A stretch of DNA of 6,422 nt from Chloroflexi bacterium RBG_16_48_8 (GCA_001795115.1 MGNI01000108.1:16200-22621); one strand, 5' to 3'. Positions 1 to 6,178 are shown, counted from the stretch's first letter. Translations and numbers: made by a program. Notes: generated from the letters alone by a model not told the origin.

Positions 1-90
1 CTTGTCGCGTATGATTATAGGCATGGTCAATCCATCGTCATCCCAGAAGAATGGCGCAACGTAGTAGATGAATTTGAGGGGTTGGATTAG
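1..90 (+). CDS. C-terminal end of a probable 4HBT/YbgC-type acyl-CoA thioesterase (5' part outside window)
   Basis: Frame 1 is open from the first base to a TAG at 88-90 and gives 29 residues beginning LVAYDY and ending EFEGLD. The pattern of a tyrosine-rich strand (LVAYDY), a turn (RHGQS), a strand ending in IPEEWR, and a short acidic helix (NVVDEFE) matches the usual last strand and tail of hot-dog-fold thioesterases of the 4HBT/YbgC/FadM group, which hydrolyse acyl-CoA thioesters in the cytoplasm. The catalytic region is outside the window, so activity and substrate cannot be judged. A small hairpin with a T-run follows 9 nt after the stop, suggesting that transcription of this gene ends here. 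The call rests on a short tail remembered from the family and could be wrong. Confidence 0.55.
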   Translation, partial: LVAYDYRHGQSIVIPEEWRNVVDEFEGLD

Positions 91-99
91 AAAGGGGCT

Positions 100-122
100 A
101 TTGCCAGGATTCGGCAATTTTT
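100..122 (+). terminator. Weak intrinsic terminator after the thioesterase gene
   Basis: ATTGCC (100-105) and GGCAAT (113-118) form a 6-bp stem with a 7-nt loop. The stem runs directly into a run of T residues (118-122) on the + strand. It lies 9 nt after the thioesterase stop codon, which is the expected place. The stem is short and half A/T, so it is probably leaky. The rest of the gap, 123-309, has no convincing promoter with both hexamers and no long repeat. Confidence 0.5.
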
Positions 123-298
123 CTTAAAAGATTGAGCGGTTATCTTGTAATGGTCGATGTCCATTCCGATCCAAAGTATTTTACCTCCCCATGGGCTGAG
201 TTGTTTGAGGATAGCACTTGATATTGCCAGCTCTTGTTGATCCTTGGGTTTCATATTTATTTCTAAACACGGGTGCGCCCTTTTATCATGTTCTTCTC

Positions 299-304
299 GA
301 GGGA
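299..304 (+). promoter_or_regulatory. Ribosome binding site that decides the phosphoesterase start
   Basis: GAGGGA lies 5 nt before the ATG at 310. The same frame is open further upstream to a TTG at 244, but that codon has no Shine-Dalgarno sequence and would add 22 polar and cysteine-containing residues before what is clearly the first membrane helix. The ATG at 310 is therefore preferred. Confidence 0.7.
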
Positions 305-309
305 ACAGC

Positions 310-1377
310 ATGATTCTCCTATCAGCGATCTTCAATCTTTTATTGATTCTCTTTGTCTTGGGTTTACTCTGGTTGCTGAAGCGATGGAAGTTCCAATACC
401 CAATCGTCATGGTTTTGCTTTGTGGGGTCTTGCTGATCGTTCTCAGCCTAACAGCTGCCCTCGTCAGCCCGGCTGTGCACTTTGGTCAAATTCAGCTCAT
501 GGCATGGGTGATTTTCTTCCATTGCCTGATCTATCTAGGGGGTGTGGCGATCCTGTTTTTCAAGTCTAAGCCCGCTTTTGCTATAGGTTCTGCAGGCGTA
601 GGGGTGTGTATCCTTTTGATCGGCTTGTATGCTTCCCTGATTGAACCGCGCTGGCTGGAAAACTCCCACCTAACCCTTTCAAACGCAAAGCTGCAAGAAT
701 CCATCCGAGTGGCCGTGATCGCAGATCTGCAGACCGATAACCCGGGGGATTATGAAGAAGAAGTGCTTAATGATGTCAAGAGGGAAGAGCCAGATTTAAT
801 TCTCTTGGCAGGAGATTATCTTCAGTTGAGGGAGCAGGATCGATCTCCTGCCGCACAGGAGATGTTGCATGACATATTCCTTCGTGTAGGGCTTAATGCC
901 CCCCTGGGGATCTATGCAGTTCGGGGGAATGTGGATCCGATCCCATTCTGGCAGGAGATTTTCGATGGATTGCCCATTATGATTTTTGAAACCTCATCCT
1001 CTCTCGATTTAGGACCAATTGTATTAACCGGTTTGACATTGGAGGATTCCGAGAATATCCATCTATCCATTGGGGGGAAAGAGAAGTTCCATATCGTGCT
1101 GGGGCACAAACCAGATTTTAGTTTAGGGGAGATTGAGGCTGACTTACTGATCGCGGGGCATACACATGGGGGTCAGTTTCAGATCCCGTTCATCGGACCC
1201 ATTATGACCCTCTCTGCGGTGCCACGAGCGTGGGCATCTGGCATGACGACGATCTCGCCGGGTAAAATTCTATTGGTTTCGCGCGGCATTGGAATGGAGC
1301 GTGGAAATGCGCCCCGAATGCGGTTCAACTGTCGACCAGAATTGGTCATTCTGGATTTGGTACTATCGGAAGAGTGA
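310..1377 (+). CDS. Membrane-anchored metallophosphoesterase (YkuE/YaeI-like calcineurin-type phosphoesterase)
   Basis: The protein is 355 residues from the ATG at 310. The N-terminal third holds four hydrophobic segments (about 1-23, 32-54, 62-84, 89-110). The rest is a calcineurin-like phosphoesterase domain with the family motifs in order: D139-L-Q (normally DxH), G168-D169, G206-N-V-D209 (normally GNH[DE]), G265-H266, and G283-H-T-H286 followed by GGQ. Relatives of this layout hydrolyse phosphodiester or phosphomonoester bonds with two metal ions; some act on lipid-linked substrates at the membrane. Two usual histidines are replaced (Q141, V208), while the remaining metal ligands are present. 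A non-histidine in the GNxD motif also occurs in phosphodiesterases such as LpxH and YfcE. The domain could face either side; topology was not computed. It is the first gene of the + strand run, 46 nt before the next gene. The specific substrate is unknown. Confidence 0.85.
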   Translation: MILLSAIFNLLLILFVLGLLWLLKRWKFQYPIVMVLLCGVLLIVLSLTAALVSPAVHFGQIQLMAWVIFFHCLIYLGGVAILFFKSKPAFAIGSAGVGVCILLIGLYASLIEPRWLENSHLTLSNAKLQESIRVAVIADLQTDNPGDYEEEVLNDVKREEPDLILLAGDYLQLREQDRSPAAQEMLHDIFLRVGLNAPLGIYAVRGNVDPIPFWQEIFDGLPIMIFETSSSLDLGPIVLTGLTLEDSENIHLSIGGKEKFHIVLGHKPDFSLGEIEADLLIAGHTHGGQFQIPFIGPIMTLSAVPRAWASGMTTISPGKILLVSRGIGMERGNAPRMRFNCRPELVILDLVLSEE

Positions 1378-1423
1378 AAATGATGAAGATAGTTCATACT
1401 TCTAGATACAACGTGGTGGGATA

Positions 1424-1885
1424 ATGCAGTTTGATGCTGTTCTTCCTCCAATCCGATTAAAGGAGATCCCGCAGCTGGCCAAGGAAGCAGAGCGGAGCGG
1501 CAGGAAGCGGGAAGCTGTCAACATTTCTGTTACTGCTCTCGTGGTCTCGGAGGATACAGAGCGGGAATTCGCCCGTTCCCAGCTTGCCTTCTACGCCTCC
1601 ACCCCAACCTATCGCCCGGTTATGGACCTCCACGGTTGGGGTGAGGTTGCGGATCAACTGAGGCAGCTGTCACGTCGCGGTCAATGGAACGAGATGGCGG
1701 ATTGGATCAATGATGAAATGATGGAGACTTTCGCAACCGTCGCTCCTCGAGAGAAAATGGCGGAAGCACTGCAAGAACGCTACACTGGTTTGGCGGATCG
1801 AATCACCCTTTATCTGCCGTTTATCCCTGGTGAGCGAGATCCTTTCTGGCAAGCGATGGTCCGTGACATGAAGGCTTCTCGATGA
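1424..1885 (+). CDS. Internally deleted LLM-class (F420-type) oxidoreductase, probably non-functional as an enzyme
   Basis: The 153-residue product begins MQFDAVLPP followed by a short helix (LKEIPQLAKEAE, 12-23), which is the normal start of luciferase-like TIM-barrel oxidoreductases of the MSMEG_2256 type. From about residue 24 it jumps to what is normally the C-terminal third: SGRKREAVNISVTALVV, then FYASTPTYRPVMDLHGW, QWNEMADWINDEM, and a final LADRITLYLPFIPGERDPFW. Family members are about 320-340 residues long, so some 165-190 residues are missing, including the strands that carry most of the F420 and substrate pocket. The frame is intact, there is no stop, and the 3' end still overlaps the dipeptidase start by 4 nt. 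The ATG at 1424 has GGTGGG at 1415-1420 (only 3 nt spacing) and matches the family start. It may be a decaying gene, a shortened gene kept for translational coupling, or an assembly artefact. I am confident of the family but not of the function. Confidence 0.8.
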   Translation: MQFDAVLPPIRLKEIPQLAKEAERSGRKREAVNISVTALVVSEDTEREFARSQLAFYASTPTYRPVMDLHGWGEVADQLRQLSRRGQWNEMADWINDEMMETFATVAPREKMAEALQERYTGLADRITLYLPFIPGERDPFWQAMVRDMKASR

Positions 1886-2967
1886 TCGTCGTCGATGCTC
1901 ATGAGGATATCGCTTGGAACATGCTCACCTATGGTCGCGATTATACGCGTTCTGTGGAGGAGACCCGAAGACTGGAAATGGGCAGCCCGACCATTGTCCA
2001 TAATGGGCACACTTTGCTGGGATGGGATGAATGGGTTCGGGGTCGAGTGGGCATTATTTTCTCGTCCCTTTTTGCTGTACCCGTGCGCAGGAGAAAAGGG
2101 CTTTGGGAAAGAATTTGTTATACAGACGAACTACAAGCAGGTCATCTTTATCGAGAACAGCTAGACCTCTATCAGCGTTTAGTGGAGGAGCATGAAGAGA
2201 AGTTCGCTCTGGTTGGCTCCCGTTCACATTTGAAAGACGTGCTTGATAGCTGGGAGTGTGAAGAGCCGGCCTCCCCTAAGATTGGTTTGGTCATTTCAAT
2301 GGAAGGGGGAGATGCCATTCAAGCTCCTTCGGAGTTAGACGAGTGGTTTGAGAGGGGGGTGAGGATCATTGGTCCTTCCTGGACAGGTACGCGCTTTGCC
2401 GGAGGGACGCATGAGCCAGGTCCTCTCACCGATGATGGCCGCCAGCTTCTGGAAGCCATGGCAGATTTCGGGTTTGTTCTTGATCTCAGCCATATGGCAG
2501 AGGAAGCTGTTCTTGAGGCGCTGGACCGCTATTCAGGGGTTGTCATCGCATCCCATAGTAACGTGGGAGCCTTGCTTCCGGAAAGCGATCGCCCGGATCG
2601 TCACTTAAGTGATGTGGTCATCGATTGCATCGCTGAGCGGGAGGGCGTGATGGGAATTGTGCCCTATAATAGATTCCTGCTAGGACATTGGAGGCCAGGC
2701 GATCCGCGTGAATGGGTGACCCTTGACCATGTTGTCGCACATATCGATTACATCTGCCAGAGGGTTGGAGATGCATTACACGTAGCCATTGGCAGCGATT
2801 TCGACGGTGGCTTCGGCCTCGATAAAATTCCTGTTGGACTTGACAGCGTCGCCGACCTGAGGTTAATTGGAGAGGCTCTTGGGACTCGAGGCTACAGCCA
2901 GGAGGAGGTAGAAGCCATTATGGGGAAGAACTGGCTGACCGCATTGCGTAAGGGGCTTCCGGAGTGA
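1882..2967 (+). CDS. Membrane-dipeptidase family (peptidase M19) zinc dipeptidase
   Basis: The protein is 361 residues, a normal length for the M19 (renal dipeptidase-like) family, whose members are binuclear-zinc amidohydrolase-fold enzymes cleaving dipeptides. By analogy with DPEP1, all the metal and catalytic motifs are present: H7-E-D9 near the N-terminus (the HxD pair), the bridging glutamate E141 in SMEGGD, H204 in DLSH, H225 in ASHSN, and D306 in GSDFDGG. There is no signal peptide or membrane segment, so despite the family name it is probably cytoplasmic and may recycle peptides or process D-amino-acid-containing dipeptides; this is inference. The ATG at 1882 overlaps the TGA of the oxidoreductase remnant (ATGA), so translation is probably coupled. 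The next gene begins 6 nt after its stop. Because the remnant upstream still reads in frame, its deletion should not break expression of this gene. Confidence 0.9.
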   Translation: MIVVDAHEDIAWNMLTYGRDYTRSVEETRRLEMGSPTIVHNGHTLLGWDEWVRGRVGIIFSSLFAVPVRRRKGLWERICYTDELQAGHLYREQLDLYQRLVEEHEEKFALVGSRSHLKDVLDSWECEEPASPKIGLVISMEGGDAIQAPSELDEWFERGVRIIGPSWTGTRFAGGTHEPGPLTDDGRQLLEAMADFGFVLDLSHMAEEAVLEALDRYSGVVIASHSNVGALLPESDRPDRHLSDVVIDCIAEREGVMGIVPYNRFLLGHWRPGDPREWVTLDHVVAHIDYICQRVGDALHVAIGSDFDGGFGLDKIPVGLDSVADLRLIGEALGTRGYSQEEVEAIMGKNWLTALRKGLPE

Positions 2968-2973
2968 TGAAAC

Positions 2974-3480
2974 ATGCCTAACCCTCCTTTGTCACGATTT
3001 CAGGCTTTCTGGGTTCGAATTTGGATGTCCTCCGTCCTTATAGGACTTTTCCTATTTGTGATTGGCATCTACCCCAACCTGATCCACATGGATCGAAGCC
3101 CGGTTGTTGGGTTTGTTCAGGTAGGTGTCTGGCTATTTGGATTGGCTATGATCTTGTTCGGCGCCTATGCTGCTTTACACATTCTTAGGAATAAGCTTGC
3201 TTTATCCCTCAGAGCAGAGATCGGCGAGCGCTTGATCGCAACTGGATATGTCGTAGCCGCAGCAGCATCGTTGGCTGATTTCATCGGTATTGGTTCCCAC
3301 GAAATTCCAGATCTTATCTTTGGACCCATTCAGATCATCGGGTTGATCGTCGGCATTGTAACAGCCTTGATCGGCATCGGTCTCTATTGGCCACGACGTC
3401 ATCCACAGCAAGCGCAAACCATCGAGACAGACCCAACCAATCATCTCGAGAAGAAAGAGGAGATGGAAAGAGAAGGTTAG
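2974..3480 (+). CDS. Uncharacterised four-helix integral membrane protein
   Basis: I do not recognise the family. The 168-residue product has a short polar start, then four strongly hydrophobic stretches (about 16-34, 43-70, 86-105 and 112-139) and a charged, probably disordered tail of about 28 residues ending KKEEMEREG. Between helices 2 and 3 is a basic loop (HILRNKLALSLRAEIGER), which by the positive-inside rule suggests a cytoplasmic loop and both ends inside. There are no cysteines, no haem-type histidine pairs and no enzyme motif that I can see. The ATG at 2974 follows GGAG (2961-2964) with 9 nt spacing, and an in-frame stop at 2968 rules out an earlier start. It lies 6 nt after the dipeptidase stop and is the last gene of the + strand run. 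Confidence 0.75.
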   Translation: MPNPPLSRFQAFWVRIWMSSVLIGLFLFVIGIYPNLIHMDRSPVVGFVQVGVWLFGLAMILFGAYAALHILRNKLALSLRAEIGERLIATGYVVAAAASLADFIGIGSHEIPDLIFGPIQIIGLIVGIVTALIGIGLYWPRRHPQQAQTIETDPTNHLEKKEEMEREG

Positions 3481-3590
3481 ATGTTTTGCGGAAAAGGGCT
3501 TACTGGTTGTGATTTGTAGGAGCTGCTTGCGGGCTGTAGCGTTGTTGATTTTATTCGTTATGAATGAATAGCCCTACTGGGAAACGTAGT
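3481..3590. other. Convergent intergenic gap without an obvious terminator
   Basis: This 110-nt gap separates the ends of the two converging transcription units. I looked for a GC-rich stem followed by T residues on either strand. I found only short, imperfect pairings: a CTAC/GTAG 4-bp stem near 3574-3589, and GGGCT at 3496-3500 with AGCCC 70 nt away at 3570-3574. No coding frame of note lies inside it. Confidence 0.5.
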
Positions 3591-4637
3591 TCACGAAGAG
3601 ATTTCTTTCGTAGCCATCCTCTCGCTGGAGTGGCCAGGGAAGACCTTGCCTCCAGGTAAAACCACGGTGTAGGCGTAATTCACAGCAACGGTAACCTGAC
3701 CAAAACCCATAACAATCAGATTTAATGGATCGAGTTCTTCTTGCAAGGCCACGTCACCAGCAGCATAAACGCCTGGAAGGTTTGTCTCCATTTTGCTGTT
3801 GACCTTGATATAACGACGGCCAATGGTATCCAACCCCCATTCTCGTATAGGTCCCAGATCTGCCTTAAAACCTAGGGCAAAGATAATCGAGTCAACTTGA
3901 AGGGCTTTCTCTTCTCCTGTTCGGTTATCGAAGATGATAGCACCTTCGACCTGCTTCTTCCCCTCCACGCGGCGCAATTCATAAAATAGTTGGACATCGA
4001 CGGTGGAATTTTTAAGGGCGTTGACGGAGGAGTCATTCGCTCGGAAACCCTCCCTGCGGTGGATCAGGGTAACATGCTCAGCGATCGGTTCCAGGGCAAG
4101 GGCCCAATCCACAGCACTGTCGCCTCCTCCGACGATCAGTATCCGTTCTCCAACGTGGGAGTCCAGGTCCTTCACCATGTAGTGAACCCCCCTTCCCTCA
4201 AACGAATCGATGCTCTCGTTCTCTAGTTTTACTGGGCGAAAAGCACCTATTCCGGCAGCGATAATCACGGTGTGGGAATAATGCAAATCTCGATCGGTCT
4301 CTATCACCCAGCAAGACTCACCTTTTTCGCTTCCTGGTAGGGTATCACGCCGTAAACCAAGGCAGTGTTCATCGAAACACATCGTGGGTTCCCATCGCTC
4401 TGTCTGTTTGACCAAGTTGGAAACAAGGTCTCTAGATAAGATGGAAGGATAACCAGGCGTGTCGAAGATCAGCTTCTCTGGATAAAGCGCAATGAGCTGG
4501 CCACCTGCTTGAGGCAGTGTGTCGATCACCTTAACCGACATCTCACGCAAACCGGCGTAGAAAGCGCCAAAGAGGCCGGTCGGTCCTGCGCCGATAAAAG
4601 TGACGTCGAAGACATCTTGTGTTTTGCTTCTTTTCAC
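3591..4637 (-). CDS. Ferredoxin/flavodoxin-NADP+ reductase, thioredoxin-reductase-like type
   Basis: The protein is 348 residues from a GTG at 4637. It passes electrons between NADPH and ferredoxin or flavodoxin through FAD, in the cytoplasm. Motifs in order are: FAD-binding GAGPTG (16-21); the GGQL-ALYPEK segment (45-55) typical of this subfamily; AAGIGAFRP (127-135); the NADP-binding GGGDSA (170-175); HRREGFRA (193-200), whose arginines fit the 2'-phosphate of NADPH; the second FAD motif GVYAAGDVA (289-297); and the C-terminal PGHSSE (334-339). The CxxC redox pair of true thioredoxin reductases is absent, and together with the C-terminal extension this points to the YumC/Chlorobium FNR group. 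An ATG at 4712 is in frame but would add 25 unrelated residues and has no ribosome site; the GTG has AGGG 9 nt upstream. No ferredoxin gene is nearby. It reads in the same direction as the rhomboid gene. Confidence 0.9.
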   Translation of the reverse strand: MKRSKTQDVFDVTFIGAGPTGLFGAFYAGLREMSVKVIDTLPQAGGQLIALYPEKLIFDTPGYPSILSRDLVSNLVKQTERWEPTMCFDEHCLGLRRDTLPGSEKGESCWVIETDRDLHYSHTVIIAAGIGAFRPVKLENESIDSFEGRGVHYMVKDLDSHVGERILIVGGGDSAVDWALALEPIAEHVTLIHRREGFRANDSSVNALKNSTVDVQLFYELRRVEGKKQVEGAIIFDNRTGEEKALQVDSIIFALGFKADLGPIREWGLDTIGRRYIKVNSKMETNLPGVYAAGDVALQEELDPLNLIVMGFGQVTVAVNYAYTVVLPGGKVFPGHSSERMATKEISS

Positions 4638-4646
4638 GGTTGATTG

Positions 4647-4650
4647 CCCT
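4647..4650 (-). promoter_or_regulatory. Candidate ribosome binding site for the reductase GTG start
   Basis: On the minus strand AGGG lies 9 nt before GTG (4637-4635). It is a weak site, but it places the start about 15 codons before the GAGPTG motif, as expected for the family. The competing upstream ATG at 4712 lacks any such site. Confidence 0.5.
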
Positions 4651-4708
4651 GAATGAAAATAATCTTGATTGATCCTACCTGCAGAGATATAAAACCAACA
4701 AAGAGGAT

Positions 4709-4726
4709 GCAATTACGTACAATTGC
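4709..4726. repeat. 18-bp inverted repeat near the putative reductase transcription start
   Basis: GCAATT (4709-4714) and AATTGC (4721-4726) are perfect 6-bp arms around a 6-nt centre, ACGTAC. If the minus-strand TATAAT at 4739-4734 is used, transcription would begin at about 4727 and this palindrome would fall on the first transcribed bases, a position typical of a repressor operator. A 6-bp palindrome can arise by chance, so the role is conjecture. Confidence 0.35.
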
Positions 4727-4733
4727 CAGCCTG

Positions 4734-4739
4734 ATTATA
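4734..4739 (-). promoter_or_regulatory. Perfect -10 hexamer for a possible reductase promoter
   Basis: The minus strand reads TATAAT here, about 95 nt before the GTG start of the reductase. No good -35 hexamer sits 16-18 nt upstream (the bases there read about GCTGAG), so the promoter would be weak or activator-dependent. The hexamer overlaps the left arm of the inverted repeat at 4737-4772. Confidence 0.35.
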
Positions 4740-4772
4740 AATCATAAGTCGAGTCGCTCAGCCATGATTTAT
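4737..4772. repeat. Inverted repeat with 9-bp arms overlapping the rhomboid stop codon and a -10 box
   Basis: ATAAATCAT (4737-4745) and ATGATTTAT (4764-4772) are perfect reverse complements separated by 18 nt. The right arm includes the TAA stop of the rhomboid gene (4771-4769 on the minus strand). The arms are A/T-rich and no U-run follows on either strand, so it is not a standard terminator. It could be an operator over the reductase -10 box or a 3'-end hairpin of the gmk-rhomboid transcript. Confidence 0.45.
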
Positions 4773-5551
4773 TGAGCGTAGGGGCTTAGAGTCGCAAGAT
4801 ATGCCAGAAGAACGATCGCTGTTGCGGCAGGAATTGTCCTTGGCCAGACCTCGCGCCAAGGTCGTTGCTCGATCAGTTTTGCCGGCTCGTCATTGCTGAA
4901 CCAACTCACCTGGAAACGTGGACCCAGGAACCATGCCAGTGCGCACCCTGCCAGCAGTCCTCCTAAATGTCCCCAAATATCGATATTTGGGGCTAATCCT
5001 AAACCCAAATTCAATAGAGCTACAATAACAATCTGTCGCAGATAAGCTCTCCCTGTGTGGCCTAAAGACTCTCTGTGAAGAAAGAGGAAAGTGCCCAAAG
5101 CACCCAAAAGGCCGAAAATAGCCCCCGAGGCTCCAACGGAAGAAACAGGGCTGAAAGCTAAACTAAAAACCACACCGGTTACCCCTGAGAAAAAATACAC
5201 CACAAGCATGCGGGGTGTGCTGAAAAAATTTTCCACCGTTGGACCGAGAACGTAGAGGGAATACATATTTACAAAAATGTGCCATATCCCAGCATGGACG
5301 AAGAGTGGGGTGATAAATCGCCACAGCTCTCCTGCGTAGATGGCCTCATTGATCTTGGCGCCAAAGTAAATCACCAGGTCATCCCCCAAGAGGAGGATAG
5401 ATAGCTCCTGGGCGATGTAAATCAGGACGGTGATGCCAATCAAACTAAAAGCTGCTGGGAAGCGTCTGAAAAGCTGACGAAAGGTCGGTCTTTCGAACGA
5501 ACGAGGTCCTGTCTGCATTCTCTGTTGTGGCGGTAAAGCATTCTGTGTCAC
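4769..5551 (-). CDS. Rhomboid family intramembrane serine protease
   Basis: The 260-residue protein cleaves single-pass membrane proteins within the bilayer. The catalytic dyad is visible: S142 in GASG and H195 in IDIWGHLGG. Supporting motifs are E75-LWR-F (the WR motif in loop 1), the FVHAGIWHIFVN segment with H86, H91 and N95 (H91 and N95 matching the oxyanion-side H150 and N154 of E. coli GlpG), and E107 in GPTVENFF. A polar N-terminal tail of about 32 residues precedes about seven hydrophobic segments (roughly 33-55, 83-101, 113-133, 140-159, 172-187, 191-210, 239-256), so the layout is 6+1. The start is GTG at 5551, overlapping the gmk stop as GTGA, with GGAAGG 7 nt upstream. The substrate cannot be inferred; pairing with gmk may simply reflect operon packing. 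The stop lies inside an inverted repeat. Confidence 0.92.
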   Translation of the reverse strand: MTQNALPPQQRMQTGPRSFERPTFRQLFRRFPAAFSLIGITVLIYIAQELSILLLGDDLVIYFGAKINEAIYAGELWRFITPLFVHAGIWHIFVNMYSLYVLGPTVENFFSTPRMLVVYFFSGVTGVVFSLAFSPVSSVGASGAIFGLLGALGTFLFLHRESLGHTGRAYLRQIVIVALLNLGLGLAPNIDIWGHLGGLLAGCALAWFLGPRFQVSWFSNDEPAKLIEQRPWREVWPRTIPAATAIVLLAYLATLSPYAQ

Positions 5552-6165
5552 AGGGTTACCTTCCGTGAATGAGTTCGATGGTGTTCGGCTTTAATGATGG
5601 CCAGGATAGTGTCCACTGCTTCATCAAGTTTCCCTTCTGCATTTACCACGTAGTAATCAAAAAGGTCGATCTTTCCAAATTCATGGCGCGCGGTTTCGAT
5701 ACGGATCCTTAAGCTCTCTGGTGTATCGGTCTGTCTCCTTTGGAGGCGCTGCCTCAATTCCTCTTCGTCAGAAGTTGAGAGAAAGACGAGGACCGCCTCA
5801 GGGCTGCGATAGCGCACTGTCTCAGCGCCCTGAACATCGAGGCGCATGACCACATCTTGCCCGCCTGCCAATGCCTCCCTGATCCGTTTTTTTGGGATTC
5901 CTTTATAATCATGATAGACAGTCGCATATTCGAAAAATTCATCTCGCTCGATCATCCCCTCAAATGCCTCTTTGGTCACGAAAAAGTAATCCATGCCCTC
6001 TACTTCGTCGGACCTCTGAGTCCTGGATGTCGTCGTAACAACAAAATGGAAGGGGAGGCCGCGTTCTTTCATGCGTTCGATAACCGAGTCTTTGCCAACA
6101 CCAGATGGACCGGAGATGACAATTAGAAGGGGTTGTTTTCTCTGTTCCAACATTTTTTTATACAT
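5548..6165 (-). CDS. gmk: Guanylate kinase
   Basis: The 205-residue enzyme phosphorylates GMP to GDP with ATP, an essential step of guanine nucleotide synthesis in the cytoplasm. The P-loop is G19-PSGVG-K25-D26. The GMP-binding segment TTSRTQRSDEVEGMDYFFV (44-62) carries the expected S, R and E residues; GQDVVMRLDVQGA (102-114) is the standard Walker-B-side strand; RRQTDTPESLRIRI (143-156) is the lid; FDYYVVN (169-175) follows. Aspartate replaces the usual Ser/Thr after the P-loop lysine, and FEYATVYHDYKGIP (78-91) replaces the common LEWAxVHGNxYGTP form. I associate both features with Chloroflexota guanylate kinases. The start is uncertain: ATG at 6165 has only a weak GAG upstream, and a second ATG four codons later (6153) would also suit the family. 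The stop overlaps the rhomboid GTG, so the two are probably coupled. Confidence 0.95.
   Translation of the reverse strand: MYKKMLEQRKQPLLIVISGPSGVGKDSVIERMKERGLPFHFVVTTTSRTQRSDEVEGMDYFFVTKEAFEGMIERDEFFEYATVYHDYKGIPKKRIREALAGGQDVVMRLDVQGAETVRYRSPEAVLVFLSTSDEEELRQRLQRRQTDTPESLRIRIETARHEFGKIDLFDYYVVNAEGKLDEAVDTILAIIKAEHHRTHSRKVTL
5559..5564 (-). promoter_or_regulatory. Strong ribosome binding site for the rhomboid GTG start, inside gmk
   Basis: GGAAGG on the minus strand lies 7 nt before the GTG at 5551, within the last codons of gmk. It supports the GTG as the real start and shows the rhomboid gene can be translated by fresh initiation as well as by coupling. Confidence 0.7.
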
Positions 6166-6178
6166 GCTTTGTGTACTC

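Noticed and set aside
244..309. Longer form of the phosphoesterase starting at TTG 244
   Set aside because: No ribosome site precedes it, and the added 22 residues are not membrane-like or family-like. The ATG at 310 has GAGGGA at good spacing directly before the first helix.
273..569. 98-codon + strand frame inside the phosphoesterase gene
   Set aside because: It is out of frame with the well-supported membrane and phosphoesterase coding sequence and shows no family motif.
1179..1451. 90-codon minus-strand frame opposite the phosphoesterase and oxidoreductase
   Set aside because: It is antisense to conserved GHTHGGQ coding sequence, and the composition looks like a shadow frame.
1895..2608. 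Out-of-frame + strand ORFs within the dipeptidase gene
   Set aside because: The dipeptidase frame carries all metal-ligand motifs across the same bases, so these are shadows.
3481..3590. Bidirectional terminator between the convergent operons
   Set aside because: Only 4-5 bp imperfect or widely separated pairings were found, without a stem followed by a T-run on either strand.
3990..4226. 78-codon + strand frame opposite the reductase
   Set aside because: It is antisense to the conserved NADP-binding GGGDSA and HRREGFRA region.
4638..4712. Longer form of the reductase starting at ATG 4712
   Set aside because: It adds 25 residues not seen in the family, lacks a ribosome site, and the ATG lies inside an inverted repeat. 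The GTG at 4637 fits better.
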